Below are positions 1-8,860 of a stretch of DNA of 64,000 nucleotides, in pieces. The notes below the pieces were generated by a model, which worked only from the letters and a program-made list of their open reading frames with translations, made no database searches and had not been told where the DNA came from. Every line of letters begins with the position of its first letter. Position 1 is the stretch's first letter. Position numbers and translations under genes: made by a program. Source of the stretch: Proteobacteria bacterium SG_bin4 (GTDB lineage Bacteria; Pseudomonadota; Gammaproteobacteria; Burkholderiales; Nitrosomonadaceae); assembly GCA_002083395.1 (NCBI GenBank), contig LWDH01000002.1:1-64000 (forward strand), in the 5' to 3' direction.

Positions 1-2
1 AG

Positions 3-68
3 GCTGGAGCGAGTGCAAGCGAGGCTGAATCCCAGGGCGATGAAGATGACGAAGAAGATGAGGAGTAA
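3..68 (+). CDS. C-terminal end of an unidentified upstream gene
   Basis: The window opens inside a reading frame of 21 codons that ends with TAA. The translated end is rich in Ala and Ser and then strongly acidic, finishing with a run of Asp and Glu. A good terminator lies about 95 bases further on, which supports this being a true gene end. Too little is present to name the protein; low-complexity acidic tails occur on many unrelated proteins. Confidence 0.5.
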   Translation, partial: AGASASEAESQGDEDDEEDEE

Positions 69-160
69 GTGGCACCCGGTCTTCTAGGTCTTGGTTTAAT
101 TCATTAAATCATTAATATAGCAGTAATTTTAAAAACTTTTGTTCTTTGCAAGAACTTAAT

Positions 161-185
161 AGCCCGCCTATGGCGGGCTTTTTGT
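161..185 (+). terminator. Rho-independent terminator
   Basis: A perfect 7-bp GC-rich stem (GCCCGCC pairing with GGCGGGC) encloses a TAT loop and is followed by a T run. It ends the gene leaving the left edge and lies 19 bases before the next start codon. Confidence 0.85.
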
Positions 186-203
186 TAGAGTGGAGTTGTT
201 TGA

Positions 204-959
204 ATGCTGGATCATTTTCCAAAACCTGATGCTAATTATCCACATAGGAATAGAGATTATTTTATTGCTGCATTTACTTTCTTCTGTGTCGCGGTCAGTT
301 TGGTAATTGATGGTAGTGCAAGTTACGAGATTCAAAATTTACTTGGCGTTATCGCTTGGATTTTTTTGGCTGGCTTGTTGATTGGCGAGAATAGAGAAGT
401 GAGGATGCAAGTTGTTGTGGCAGTGGCATTTGCAACTGCAGGTGAGCATTTCGCTTCTATTTATATGGAAGGCTATACCTATCGGTTTGGTAATGTTCCT
501 CTGTACGTTCCACCCGGGCATGGTATGGTATATTTAACGGCTGTAGCTCTTTCCCGTTCGCGTTTTTTCTTGATAAATGCCAGAAAGCTCGCTATTTTTG
601 TAATTATTGCTGGTGGGTTATGGTCGTTATGGGGTATTAGCGGTATACCGGAGCAAGGAGATCAAGTCGGTGCTTTTTTATTTCTTATTTTTGTAATTTG
701 TCTCTTTAAAGGCCGATCACCGATGGTTTATTTGGGAGCTTTTTTTATTTGTACATGGCTTGAGATTATTGGTACAGCGGCCGGCACATGGAAATGGGCT
801 TCAATTGAGCCAGTGTTTAATTGGACGCAAGGAAATCCGCCCAGTGGAGTCGCGGCTTGGTATTGTTTGGTTGATGCTATTGCGATTGGATTCGCTCCTA
901 AAATTCTAGCTGTTTTGCAAAAAATGAATAACTGGTATAAAACATCCTTGATCAAATAA
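204..959 (+). CDS. Polytopic membrane protein of unknown function
   Basis: This 251-residue protein has about seven hydrophobic stretches (roughly residues 20-37, 45-62, 70-85, 100-118, 128-147, 155-170 and 175-195), so it is an inner-membrane protein. Conserved-looking polar patches sit between helices: a PPGHGMVY segment near residue 103, an EIIGTAAGTWKW segment near 187 and GNPPSGVAAWY near 210. These suggest a buried active or binding site rather than a simple anchor. I do not recognise the family. A GGAG sequence about 10 bases before the ATG can serve as ribosome binding site. It is not clearly in an operon with thrS: a perfect hairpin follows the stop and 84 bases separate them. Confidence 0.75.
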   Translation: MLDHFPKPDANYPHRNRDYFIAAFTFFCVAVSLVIDGSASYEIQNLLGVIAWIFLAGLLIGENREVRMQVVVAVAFATAGEHFASIYMEGYTYRFGNVPLYVPPGHGMVYLTAVALSRSRFFLINARKLAIFVIIAGGLWSLWGISGIPEQGDQVGAFLFLIFVICLFKGRSPMVYLGAFFICTWLEIIGTAAGTWKWASIEPVFNWTQGNPPSGVAAWYCLVDAIAIGFAPKILAVLQKMNNWYKTSLIK

Positions 960-971
960 TTGTAAGAACAA

Positions 972-990
972 GCATTTTTTATAAAAATGC
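972..990. other. Perfect 8-bp hairpin between the membrane gene and thrS
   Basis: GCATTTTT and AAAAATGC form a perfect stem around a TAT loop, 13 bases after the preceding stop. It has T-rich and A-rich arms but no clear T run after the stem, so it may be a weak terminator or an mRNA 3' end. Confidence 0.45.
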
Positions 991-1043
991 ATCTGATATA
1001 GAATTGTTAAATAATTTTTGTAAATGTATTGGAAGGATTAGCC

Positions 1044-2951
1044 GTGACTGTTGTTCGTTTACCTGATGGATCAGAACGTACTTATGATGAGCCCGTAACT
1101 ATAATGGATGTGGCAACATCAATAGGCACAGGGCTCGCCAGAGCAGCAATTGCCGGAAAAGTTAATGGGAAATTGATTGATGTTTCCAGTCAAATCGATG
1201 GAAATTGCGAACTTGCGATAATTACAGAAAAAGATCCTGAAGGAATCGAAATCATCCGTCATTCTTGTGCGCATTTACTTGCGCACGCAGTGAAAGAATT
1301 ATTTCCTGAAGCACAAGTAACTATAGGTCCAGTCATTGATGACGGTTTTTATTATGATTTCTCATATAAGCGGCCATTTACCCCTGACGATCTTGCGGCA
1401 ATTGAGAAACGGATGTCGGAAATCAGCAAACGCGATTTAAAGATTGAAAGAAAAATAATGGAGCGTACCGAAGCCATTAATTTCTTTAAGCAGCAGGGCG
1501 AACATTATAAAGCGCAAATCATTGAATCAATTCCCGGAAACGAGCAGTTATCTCTCTATTCGCAAGGTGATTTCACGGATCTCTGCCGCGGACCGCATGT
1601 TCCAGCGACTTCTAAAGTTAAAATTTTTAAACTGATGAAAGTTGCTGGCGCATATTGGCGCGGTGATTCACGCAACGAAATGTTGCAGCGTATTTACGGA
1701 ACTGCATGGACCAATAAAGAAGATCAAAAGGATTATCTGCACCGGCTTGAAGAAGCCGAGAAAAGAGATCACCGGAGAATCGGAAAATTGCTCGATTTGT
1801 TTCATACGCAAGATGAAGCGCCTGGGATGGTATTTTGGCATCCTAAAGGGTGGATTTTATGGCAACAGATTGAGCAGTATATGAGAAATATCCTGAACCA
1901 GAATGGCTATCAGGAGATTCGTACCCCACAGATCTTGGATAAAGAACTCTGGGTTAAATCCGGACATTGGGAAAATTTCCGTGAAAATATGTTTACAACG
2001 AACTCGGATGAGCGGGATTTTGCTATTAAACCAATGAATTGCCCTGGTCACGTGCAAGTTTTTAATCAAGGTTTGCGAAGCTACCGGGAACTCCCGATTC
2101 GATTATCAGAATTTGGCTCCTGCCATCGAAATGAGGCATCCGGAGCATTGCATGGGATTATGCGAGTTCGTGCGTTTACGCAAGATGATGCGCATATTTT
2201 TTGCACCGAAGATCAAATTCAAGATGAAGTAGTTCAGTTTATTGATTTATTGAAAACTGTTTATGCAGATTTCGGCTTTCGAGATATTATGGTCAAACTG
2301 TCAACCCGACCACTTAAAAGAGTTGGTTCAGACGATCAGTGGGACAAATCAGAATCCGCTCTTAAAGCTGCATTAGCTGAAGCAAAGCTAAATTGGGAAT
2401 TGCAGCCCGGTGAAGGCGCTTTTTATGGTCCCAAAATTGAATTCTCGCTCAAGGATTGTATTGGACGAGTGTGGCAATGTGGAACACTTCAGCTCGATTT
2501 TTCAATGCCGGATCGTTTGGGGGCAGAATATGTTGCCGAAGATAATTCGCGAAGAATACCTGTTATGCTACATAGAGCCATACTTGGTTCCATGGAAAGA
2601 TTCATTGGTATTTTAATTGAGAATTATGCTGGCGCGCTTCCATTATGGTTATCGCCCGAACAGGTGATTGTAATGAATATTTCTCGTTCACAAATGGATT
2701 TTGCTGAAAAAGTTGCTGAACATTTGAGACAACATGGTATTCGTGCAAGCTTAGACTTGAGAAATGAGAAGATAACCTATAAAATCCGCGAGCATAGCTT
2801 ACAGAAACTTCCTTATCAAATTATTGTAGGGGATGAAGAAGTTCAAGCAAATTTAATCTCCGTTCGAAACCGAGGAGGGGAGAATTTGGGTCAAATGACT
2901 GTTGATTCATTGCTTGAACAACTTAAGAAAGAAATTTCATTAAAGAGCTGA
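1044..2951 (+). CDS. thrS: Threonyl-tRNA synthetase
   Basis: ThrRS charges tRNA-Thr with threonine in the cytoplasm. The protein shows the N-terminal TGS domain (starting VRLPDGSERTYDEP), the editing domain with HSCAHLLAHAV near residue 74, the class II catalytic core with MNCPGH near residue 333 supplying a zinc-binding Cys, and a C-terminal anticodon-binding domain. At 635 residues it has normal family length. An upstream in-frame TTG at 1029 would overlap the GGAAGGA ribosome binding site (1031-1037); the GTG at 1044 is spaced 6 bases from it and puts the TGS domain at the N terminus, so GTG is preferred. It begins the conserved thrS-infC-rpmI-rplT-pheST order. Confidence 0.97.
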   Translation: MTVVRLPDGSERTYDEPVTIMDVATSIGTGLARAAIAGKVNGKLIDVSSQIDGNCELAIITEKDPEGIEIIRHSCAHLLAHAVKELFPEAQVTIGPVIDDGFYYDFSYKRPFTPDDLAAIEKRMSEISKRDLKIERKIMERTEAINFFKQQGEHYKAQIIESIPGNEQLSLYSQGDFTDLCRGPHVPATSKVKIFKLMKVAGAYWRGDSRNEMLQRIYGTAWTNKEDQKDYLHRLEEAEKRDHRRIGKLLDLFHTQDEAPGMVFWHPKGWILWQQIEQYMRNILNQNGYQEIRTPQILDKELWVKSGHWENFRENMFTTNSDERDFAIKPMNCPGHVQVFNQGLRSYRELPIRLSEFGSCHRNEASGALHGIMRVRAFTQDDAHIFCTEDQIQDEVVQFIDLLKTVYADFGFRDIMVKLSTRPLKRVGSDDQWDKSESALKAALAEAKLNWELQPGEGAFYGPKIEFSLKDCIGRVWQCGTLQLDFSMPDRLGAEYVAEDNSRRIPVMLHRAILGSMERFIGILIENYAGALPLWLSPEQVIVMNISRSQMDFAEKVAEHLRQHGIRASLDLRNEKITYKIREHSLQKLPYQIIVGDEEVQANLISVRNRGGENLGQMTVDSLLEQLKKEISLKS

Positions 2952-2984
2952 ATTGTTTAACAGAATTATCTTGGAGAATTTGCC

Positions 2985-3557
2985 ATAGTTCAGGAAAAAT
3001 CAGTGCGCATCAATGAAGAGATTGATGTGCCCGAAGTACGGTTAATTGGAGTCGACGGGGAACAAGTTGGTATTGTTAAGCTTGCCGTTGCGAATGCAAT
3101 GGCGGAAGAAGCAGGAGTGGATCTTGTTGAAATTGCACCAACAGCACAGCCTCCTGTTTGTCGCTTGATGGATTATGGCAAGTTTCGCTATCAGGAAAGT
3201 AAAAAAAAGCACGATGCAAAAATAAAGCAGAAACAGGTACAGATTAAAGAAATAAAATTTAGACCGAATACAGACGAAGGTGATTACAACATCAAATTAA
3301 GAAGTTTAATAAACTTTCTAAATGATGGCGATAAAGTTAAAGTGACTTTGCGATTTCGGGGGCGGGAAATGGCTCATCAGGAGTTTGGGATGCGTCTTTT
3401 AGAAAGGGTTAAGCAAGATTTGGAATCTTTCGCCGTAGTCGAACAATTTCCTAAAATGGAAGGTCGGCAAATGGTTATGGTATTGTCACCGAAACGTAAA
3501 GATGCACGGACGGATAAACCAAAATCTATTGTAAATGATTCGCCCATCATTTCATAA
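2985..3557 (+). CDS. infC: Translation initiation factor IF-3, probable ATA start
   Basis: IF-3 binds the 30S subunit and proofreads start codon and initiator tRNA. The protein carries both domains, including PPVCRLMDYGKF, EIKFRPNTDEGDY and RFRGREMAHQ, all classic IF-3 signatures. A GTG at 3003 is the first conventional start, but the family usually has a few more N-terminal residues. An in-frame ATA at 2985 lies 8 bases after GGAG (2973-2976) and gives VQEKS before VRINEE, fitting the family. Rare ATT/ATA-type starts in infC underlie known feedback control by IF-3, so ATA is preferred here. The GTG at 3003 has an AGGA upstream and remains an alternative. Confidence 0.93.
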   Translation: MVQEKSVRINEEIDVPEVRLIGVDGEQVGIVKLAVANAMAEEAGVDLVEIAPTAQPPVCRLMDYGKFRYQESKKKHDAKIKQKQVQIKEIKFRPNTDEGDYNIKLRSLINFLNDGDKVKVTLRFRGREMAHQEFGMRLLERVKQDLESFAVVEQFPKMEGRQMVMVLSPKRKDARTDKPKSIVNDSPIIS

Positions 3558-3668
3558 CCCTGTTTTTTGCTGCTAAATCTGTTGTAAATTTTTTAATAAT
3601 AAGTGATTTTAGGTTTGGAAAGTTTTCAATAATGAAACACCTATAATCATGTTAAATGAGGAGAATGT

Positions 3669-3866
3669 ATGCCTAAAATGAAAACCAAAAGTGGCGCAGC
3701 AAAGCGCTTCAAGTTTAGAGCCAGCGGGAGTATTAAACGCGCGCAAGCTTTTAAGCGTCATATATTGACAAAAAAAACAACCAAAAACAAACGCCAACTG
3801 CGTGGAATAGCGCCTGTGCATGCAACGAATGATGCTTCAATCCGCGCAATGATGCCTTACGCATAA
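3669..3866 (+). CDS. rpmI: 50S ribosomal protein L35
   Basis: L35 is a small basic protein of the large ribosomal subunit. The 65 residues begin PKMKTKSGAAKRFKF and contain the KRAQAFKRHILTKK-type basic core expected of the family, at the usual length. A GAGGAG ribosome binding site sits just upstream. The 111-base gap after infC contains a TATAAT at 3642-3647, which might be an internal promoter, although no good -35 box was found. rplT follows after 12 bases. Confidence 0.97.
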   Translation: MPKMKTKSGAAKRFKFRASGSIKRAQAFKRHILTKKTTKNKRQLRGIAPVHATNDASIRAMMPYA

Positions 3867-3878
3867 CAAGGAGCGATC

Positions 3879-4238
3879 ATGCCTAGAGTAAAACGTGGTG
3901 TTACAGCGCATGCGCGCCATAAGAAAATTTTAGATTTGGCCAAAGGATATCGCGGTCGCCGTAAAAATGTATACCGGATAGCAAAGCAAGCGGTCATGAA
4001 AGCGGGCCAGTATGCCTATCGGGACCGCCGTCAACGGAAAAGACAATTCCGGGCGCTTTGGATCGCTCGGATCAATGCTGCTGCCCGAGAATTTGGTCTT
4101 TCCTACAGTGTGTTTATGAATGGCCTGAAAAAAGCGAGTATTGAAGTTGATAGAAAAGTTCTCGCAGATTTGGCAGTATTTGACAAAAGCGCATTTGAGA
4201 AAATTGTGCAGCAAGCAAAAGCCAGTCTGGCTGCTTAA
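3879..4238 (+). CDS. rplT: 50S ribosomal protein L20
   Basis: L20 is an early assembly protein of the large subunit and in enteric bacteria is also a repressor of its own operon. The 119-residue product starts PRVKRGVTAHARHKKIL and continues with the basic helix GYRGRRKNVYR, both diagnostic. An AAGGAG ribosome binding site precedes the ATG. It is the last gene before a terminator-like hairpin separating it from pheS. Confidence 0.97.
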   Translation: MPRVKRGVTAHARHKKILDLAKGYRGRRKNVYRIAKQAVMKAGQYAYRDRRQRKRQFRALWIARINAAAREFGLSYSVFMNGLKKASIEVDRKVLADLAVFDKSAFEKIVQQAKASLAA

Positions 4239-4262
4239 GTGGTCTGAAATTATATTGAACTT

Positions 4263-4295
4263 GGGAGGCAGGGTAAAACCTGAACCTCCCTTTTT
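4263..4295 (+). terminator. Terminator or attenuator between rplT and pheS
   Basis: GGGAGG pairs with CCTCCC, with a short inner AGG/CCT pairing, and is followed by TTTTTG. In enteric bacteria the rplT-pheST junction contains an attenuator with a Phe-rich leader peptide. No Phe-rich leader is visible before this hairpin, so it looks like a partial terminator allowing read-through to pheST. Confidence 0.75.
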
Positions 4296-4346
4296 GTTGT
4301 GAAGCAGAATGAAATTCTGTGCGATTGCTCCTTATAACGGATTGCT

Positions 4347-5366
4347 ATGGATAATCTCGAAGAAATAATCACAGAAGCATCAAACTTGATGAATAGTATT
4401 GAAGACGCAGTTGAACTGGAAAATGTCAAAGCGCGTTATTTAGGCAAGAGCGGCATCTTGACCGACTTGCTAAAAGGTCTGGGTAAAATACCGGCTGAAC
4501 AGCGTCCTATGATGGGGAGTTTAATCAACGAAGCAAAGAATCGGTTAGAAACTACGCTTAAATTGAGACGTGAGGCAATTCAAGCTAAAGCGTTGGAAGC
4601 AAAGCTTACCGAAGAAGCCTTGGATGTTACTTTGCCAGGAAGAGGAAGTGGCGTTGGTAGTTTGCACCCTGTTACACAAACATTATTGCGAATTGAGACA
4701 TTGTTCCATTCAATTGGATTTGATGTTGCCTCAGGCCCGGAAATAGAAACTGATTTTTACAATTTTACAGCGCTCAATATTCCTGAGAATCATCCTGCAA
4801 GAGCTATGCATGACACGTTCTACATCGAGAATGGTGATTTATTGCGTACCCATACTTCTCCAGTACAGATTCACTATATGCAGAACAACAAGCCGCCAAT
4901 TAAGGTTATTGCACCAGGAAGAGTGTATCGATGTGATTCCGATGTCACGCATACTCCGATGTTTCATCAAGTGGAAGGTTTATGGATTGATGAAAATGCA
5001 AACTTCTCATCTTTAAAAGGAGTTTTGGCTGATTTTATGGCGAATTTTTTCGAACAAGAAGATTTACCCGTGAGATTCAGACCATCCTTTTTTCCGTTTA
5101 CCGAACCATCAGCTGAAATGGATATCGGCTGTGTCATGTGCAATGGAAAAGGCTGTCGTGTCTGTAGTCATACCGGATGGCTGGAGGTACTTGGTTGCGG
5201 CATGGTACATCCGAACGTATTAAAACACGTTGGGATTGACAGTGAACAATATATTGGATTTGCTTTCGGAATGGGTGTCGAGCGCTTAACAATGCTCAGA
5301 TACGGCGTCAATGATTTAAGATTGTTTTTTGAAAACGATTTACGTTTCCTGAAACAGTTTGATTGA
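4347..5366 (+). CDS. pheS: Phenylalanyl-tRNA synthetase alpha subunit
   Basis: PheS is the catalytic class II subunit of the alpha2-beta2 enzyme that charges tRNA-Phe. The 339 residues show an N-terminal coiled-coil region, then the catalytic core with HPVTQTL, GPEIETDFYNF, RTHTSPVQ, GRVYRCD and the C-terminal FGMGVERLTMLRYG motif 3. Length is typical. The start follows the terminator hairpin and no strong ribosome binding site is evident. pheT follows 41 bases later. Confidence 0.97.
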   Translation: MDNLEEIITEASNLMNSIEDAVELENVKARYLGKSGILTDLLKGLGKIPAEQRPMMGSLINEAKNRLETTLKLRREAIQAKALEAKLTEEALDVTLPGRGSGVGSLHPVTQTLLRIETLFHSIGFDVASGPEIETDFYNFTALNIPENHPARAMHDTFYIENGDLLRTHTSPVQIHYMQNNKPPIKVIAPGRVYRCDSDVTHTPMFHQVEGLWIDENANFSSLKGVLADFMANFFEQEDLPVRFRPSFFPFTEPSAEMDIGCVMCNGKGCRVCSHTGWLEVLGCGMVHPNVLKHVGIDSEQYIGFAFGMGVERLTMLRYGVNDLRLFFENDLRFLKQFD

Positions 5367-5407
5367 CTGATTGTAAATCCAATAATGATATTTAATCGAA
5401 AAGTCCT

Positions 5408-7780
5408 ATGAAATTTTCTGAAAACTGGTTGCGCAGTTTTGTAAACCCGCCGTATAGCAGCGCCGAATTAGCCCATGCCCTTACGATGGCAGGGATTGAA
5501 ATTGAAAGCATTGAGCCTGTTGCGGCAGCATTTAGTAGCGTCGTGGTCGCCGAAGTTCTCTCGGTCGAGAAACACCCGACTGCAGACCGCCTTAAAGTTT
5601 GCCGTGTCCAGACCGGTAATGCCGCTGAAGATTCTTTGCAAATTGTATGTGGTGCACCTAATGTAGCTGTCGGGATTAAAGTTCCTTGCGCATTGGAAGG
5701 TGCAATTCTGCCAGGTTTTAGCATCAAACAAACAAAATTGCGTGGGGTAGATTCTTTCGGGATGCTGTGTTCCGCGAAGGAATTGGGAATCAGTGAAGCC
5801 GCCGAAGGCCTGCTCTTGCTCCCTGATGATGCGCCGGTAGGTATTAATTTCAGGGATTATTACGGGCTTGACGATCATGTATTTGAATTAAAACTGACTC
5901 CCAATCGTGCTGATTGCCTAGGTGTTGTGGGTGTGGCGCGGGAAGTTGCGGCTATTACAAATACGAAACTAGACTTGAGCGAATTAGAGCAGGGTGGTGT
6001 AGACACTGCGATTGAAGATACTTTAACAGTGCAAGTGGAAGCATCCGATGCTTGTCCGTTGTATTGTGGACGAGTAATGCGAGGAATAAATCTTGACGTA
6101 GCCACGCCGTTGTGGATAGCTCAAAGATTGGAACGAAGCGGCATACGGTTGATTAATGTTGTTGTAGATATAACCAACTACGTATTGTTGGAAACTGGAC
6201 AGCCCATGCACGCTTTTGATCTTGCTAAGATATCAAGTGCTATTCAGGTGCGATTCGCCCGCTCACACGAGAAAATACAACTGCTTAATGGTAATCAAAT
6301 TGACTTGAATCCTGAAATGCTGATTATTGCAGATGATCACAAGCCGTTGGCGCTGGCAGGTATTATGGGGGGGATGAATAGTGGTGTGACACAAGGCGCG
6401 TCTGATATTTTTCTGGAAAGCGCTTTTTTTAGTCCGGGTGTGATTAGCGGCAAATCATTTGTACTTGGATTTAGTTCGGACTCCGCTTATCGGTTTGAAC
6501 GCGGGGTTGATTTTTCAGCAACCAAAGCTGCGTTGGAACGCGCCACTTATCTCATACAATCGATTTGCGGCGGTCAAGCGGGTCCAATCACAGAACTTAA
6601 GCACGCATTGCCGCAGCGCGCAGCCGTCAATGTTCGCATTGATCGCATCAAAAAAGTATTGGGCATTGATATAGATAAGCCGCAGGTCGCAGATTTCTTT
6701 GCACGGTTAGGCTTTAAATTTACCGAGAAAGAACGTGTTTTTGTTGTAACACCGCCTAGCTATCGTTTTGATTTGACAATAGAAGAAGATTTTATTGAAG
6801 AATTGGCGCGTATCTATGGGTATGATCGTATTCCAAGTTTTAATCCGCATGCCAATATGGCGATGCTGCCCGCTTCCGAGAAAACGCTTACGACTATAGA
6901 GATAAAGCGGTTGTTAACGGCTCGCGATTATCACGAGGTTGTTAATTACGCTTTTGTGGATGAAATTTGGGAACGAGAATTAGCTGATAACAATCATCCT
7001 GTCGCATTAAAGAATCCGATTGCGAGTCAAATGAACGTCATGCGAAGTACGTTGATCGGTGGACTGATTTCTAATTTGCAATTTAATTTGAATCGGAAAC
7101 AAACCAGGGTGCGTTTGTTTGAGATTGGTTGTTGTTTCGGCAGAACGGAACACAACAATTACTCTCAACTTGAGAAGCTTGCGGGAATCAGCTACGGCGA
7201 TGTTGCTGCAGAACAATGGGGAATGCCGGCAAAATCTGTCGACTTTTATGATGTTAAAGCCGATGTTGAGGTGCTTTGTAAAGGGAAAGACGTGCATTTC
7301 AGTAAGTTTTCTCATCCTGCATTGCATCCAGGGAAATCGGCTCAAATCACGATCGGTGCTCAGCCAGTAGGCTGGCTCGGTGAGTTACATCCGCATTGGC
7401 AGAAGAAATATGGTTTACAGAAAAATGCGATTCTGTTTGAAATTGACTTGAATAGTTTGCTACCTAGATCGATACCAGCGGTCACTGAAGTTTCTAAATT
7501 TCCACCTGTCCGGCGAGATGTGGCTGTTGTGGTGGATTATGATATCAATGTCCAGATGCTTCTCGATAGCATGCATGCGGAAAAATCAGCAATTGTTACT
7601 GATATTTCGTTATTTGATATTTACCGTGGAAAAGACATGGACGATACCAAAAAAAGTCTTGCATTCCGTGTGTTGTTACAAGATACTGAGAAAACATTAA
7701 CTGATGCGGAAGCAGATTCGGCGATAGCCCAGTTAATTGAAATTTTGAAAAGTAAGTATGGCGCAACCTTAAGGAATTGA
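5408..7780 (+). CDS. pheT: Phenylalanyl-tRNA synthetase beta subunit
   Basis: PheT is the structural, tRNA-binding and editing subunit of PheRS. The 790-residue protein has the N-terminal tRNA-binding (EMAP-like) domain around residues 40-150, the B3/B4 editing region, the B5 domain, a catalytic-like domain and the C-terminal anticodon-binding FDX domain with KFPPVRRDVAVVV. It follows pheS as usual. Together they form the complete synthetase. Confidence 0.97.
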   Translation: MKFSENWLRSFVNPPYSSAELAHALTMAGIEIESIEPVAAAFSSVVVAEVLSVEKHPTADRLKVCRVQTGNAAEDSLQIVCGAPNVAVGIKVPCALEGAILPGFSIKQTKLRGVDSFGMLCSAKELGISEAAEGLLLLPDDAPVGINFRDYYGLDDHVFELKLTPNRADCLGVVGVAREVAAITNTKLDLSELEQGGVDTAIEDTLTVQVEASDACPLYCGRVMRGINLDVATPLWIAQRLERSGIRLINVVVDITNYVLLETGQPMHAFDLAKISSAIQVRFARSHEKIQLLNGNQIDLNPEMLIIADDHKPLALAGIMGGMNSGVTQGASDIFLESAFFSPGVISGKSFVLGFSSDSAYRFERGVDFSATKAALERATYLIQSICGGQAGPITELKHALPQRAAVNVRIDRIKKVLGIDIDKPQVADFFARLGFKFTEKERVFVVTPPSYRFDLTIEEDFIEELARIYGYDRIPSFNPHANMAMLPASEKTLTTIEIKRLLTARDYHEVVNYAFVDEIWERELADNNHPVALKNPIASQMNVMRSTLIGGLISNLQFNLNRKQTRVRLFEIGCCFGRTEHNNYSQLEKLAGISYGDVAAEQWGMPAKSVDFYDVKADVEVLCKGKDVHFSKFSHPALHPGKSAQITIGAQPVGWLGELHPHWQKKYGLQKNAILFEIDLNSLLPRSIPAVTEVSKFPPVRRDVAVVVDYDINVQMLLDSMHAEKSAIVTDISLFDIYRGKDMDDTKKSLAFRVLLQDTEKTLTDAEADSAIAQLIEILKSKYGATLRN

Positions 7781-7830
7781 TTGACGCCGGATAATGAATA
7801 ATATGTAGATCATTGAGTTTGCGTTTGAAT

Positions 7831-7857
7831 TTGAGAGAACCGGTGAACCTCTCTCAA
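7831..7857. other. Hairpin in the pheT-ihfA gap
   Basis: TTGAGAGA and TCTCTCAA form a perfect 8-bp stem around an 11-base loop. No T run follows, so it may be an mRNA processing or weak termination signal rather than a standard terminator. Confidence 0.4.
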
Positions 7858-7953
7858 GATACGGAGTCATTGATCATTTTGGTTACACAAATGTGTAAGA
7901 AATCTAAATGCTGATGTTATAAGCGAATAATAAAGAACTATAGGGAGTGAAAT

Positions 7954-8262
7954 ATGGCATTAACAAAAGCTGAGTTAGCGGATATGTTGTTTGAAAATGT
8001 CGGGTTGAACAAACGCGAAGCTAAAGATATGGTTGAATCATTTTATGAAGAAGTACGCGCCGCTTTGCAAAGCGGAGAAGGAGTAAAACTTTCCGGTTTC
8101 GGCAATTTCCAATTACGAACTAAGCCGCAGCGTCCTGGCAGAAATCCGAAAACCGGCGAAGAAATACCGATTACGGCACGAAGAGTTGTGACTTTTCATG
8201 CCAGTCAGAAGTTAAAAGCATTAGTTGAGAAAAATTATCATGGAAAACAAAAAAATAATTAA
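7954..8262 (+). CDS. ihfA: Integration host factor alpha subunit
   Basis: IhfA pairs with IhfB to bend DNA at promoters, recombination sites and origins. The 102-residue HU/IHF-fold protein contains the DNA-binding arm signature FGNFQLRTKPQRPGRNPKTG and the alpha-type KAELADMLFENVGLNKREAK N terminus. Location immediately after pheT is the standard ihfA position. A GGGAG ribosome binding site lies just before the ATG. Its 3' end overlaps the merR-type gene by 23 bases. Confidence 0.97.
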   Translation: MALTKAELADMLFENVGLNKREAKDMVESFYEEVRAALQSGEGVKLSGFGNFQLRTKPQRPGRNPKTGEEIPITARRVVTFHASQKLKALVEKNYHGKQKNN

Positions 8263-8620
8263 TACATTGCTTCCAATTCCCACTAAACGCTATTTTACGA
8301 TTGGTGAAGTAGGCACTTTATGTGGTGTAAAACCTCATGTATTACGCTATTGGGAGCAAGAATTTACGCAGTTGAGGCCCGTCAAACGAAGAGGCAATCG
8401 TCGTTATTATCAACAGCAAGAAGTATTGTTAATTCATCGCATCAGAGAATTGCTTTATGAACAGGGTTTTACCATCAATGGTGCGAGGAATCACTTGGAA
8501 CAAAGTGAAAGCAAATCGGTATTGCGCAGTGAAAATATGGATGCTTCTTTATTTCCAGTTTCAAACTTGGGTCATATCAGGCAGGAGATCAATAACATAG
8601 TGTCGCAATTACGCGCATAG
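8240..8620 (+). CDS. MerR-family transcriptional regulator
   Basis: The 126-residue protein has a MerR-type winged helix-turn-helix near residues 17-85, with YFTIGEVGTLCGVKPHVLRY, the RRGNRRYY wing and an IRELLYEQGFTINGA helix. A short C-terminal tail lacks cysteines, so no metal sensing is suggested. An earlier TTG at 8225 is possible but the ATG at 8240 fits the family better. Co-translation with ihfA is implied by the overlap and is a common arrangement in proteobacteria. The effector and target genes are unknown. Confidence 0.88.
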   Translation: MENKKIINTLLPIPTKRYFTIGEVGTLCGVKPHVLRYWEQEFTQLRPVKRRGNRRYYQQQEVLLIHRIRELLYEQGFTINGARNHLEQSESKSVLRSENMDASLFPVSNLGHIRQEINNIVSQLRA

Positions 8621-8675
8621 CTGCCGGTGTTAGCCGATGTCTTAACCTGCGTTTTTATGGTCTAAGCTGTTTGTT

Positions 8676-8684
8676 TGTTATAAT
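8676..8684 (+). promoter_or_regulatory. Extended -10 promoter of tRNA-Pro
   Basis: TGTTATAAT is a perfect extended -10 element. It ends 8 bases before the first base of the tRNA, which fits a start of transcription at or just before the mature 5' end. No convincing -35 was found. Confidence 0.65.
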
Positions 8685-8692
8685 CCTCCATT

Positions 8693-8769
<77 letters not shown>

Positions 8770-8860
8770 TTTGTAATACTTCTGCCAATCTGTTTTGTAC
8801 TTAACTTGATAAGTTGGAATATTCCGTTTGATTATCTGGTTGCAATTATAAATTTCTAAG

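Noticed and set aside
1029..1043. Earlier TTG start for thrS
   Set aside because: It overlaps the ribosome binding site of the GTG at 1044 and adds residues before the TGS domain.
4300..4346. Phe leader peptide before pheS
   Set aside because: A short ATG frame near 4309 has no run of Phe codons and overlaps pheS after the hairpin, so it is not an attenuation leader.
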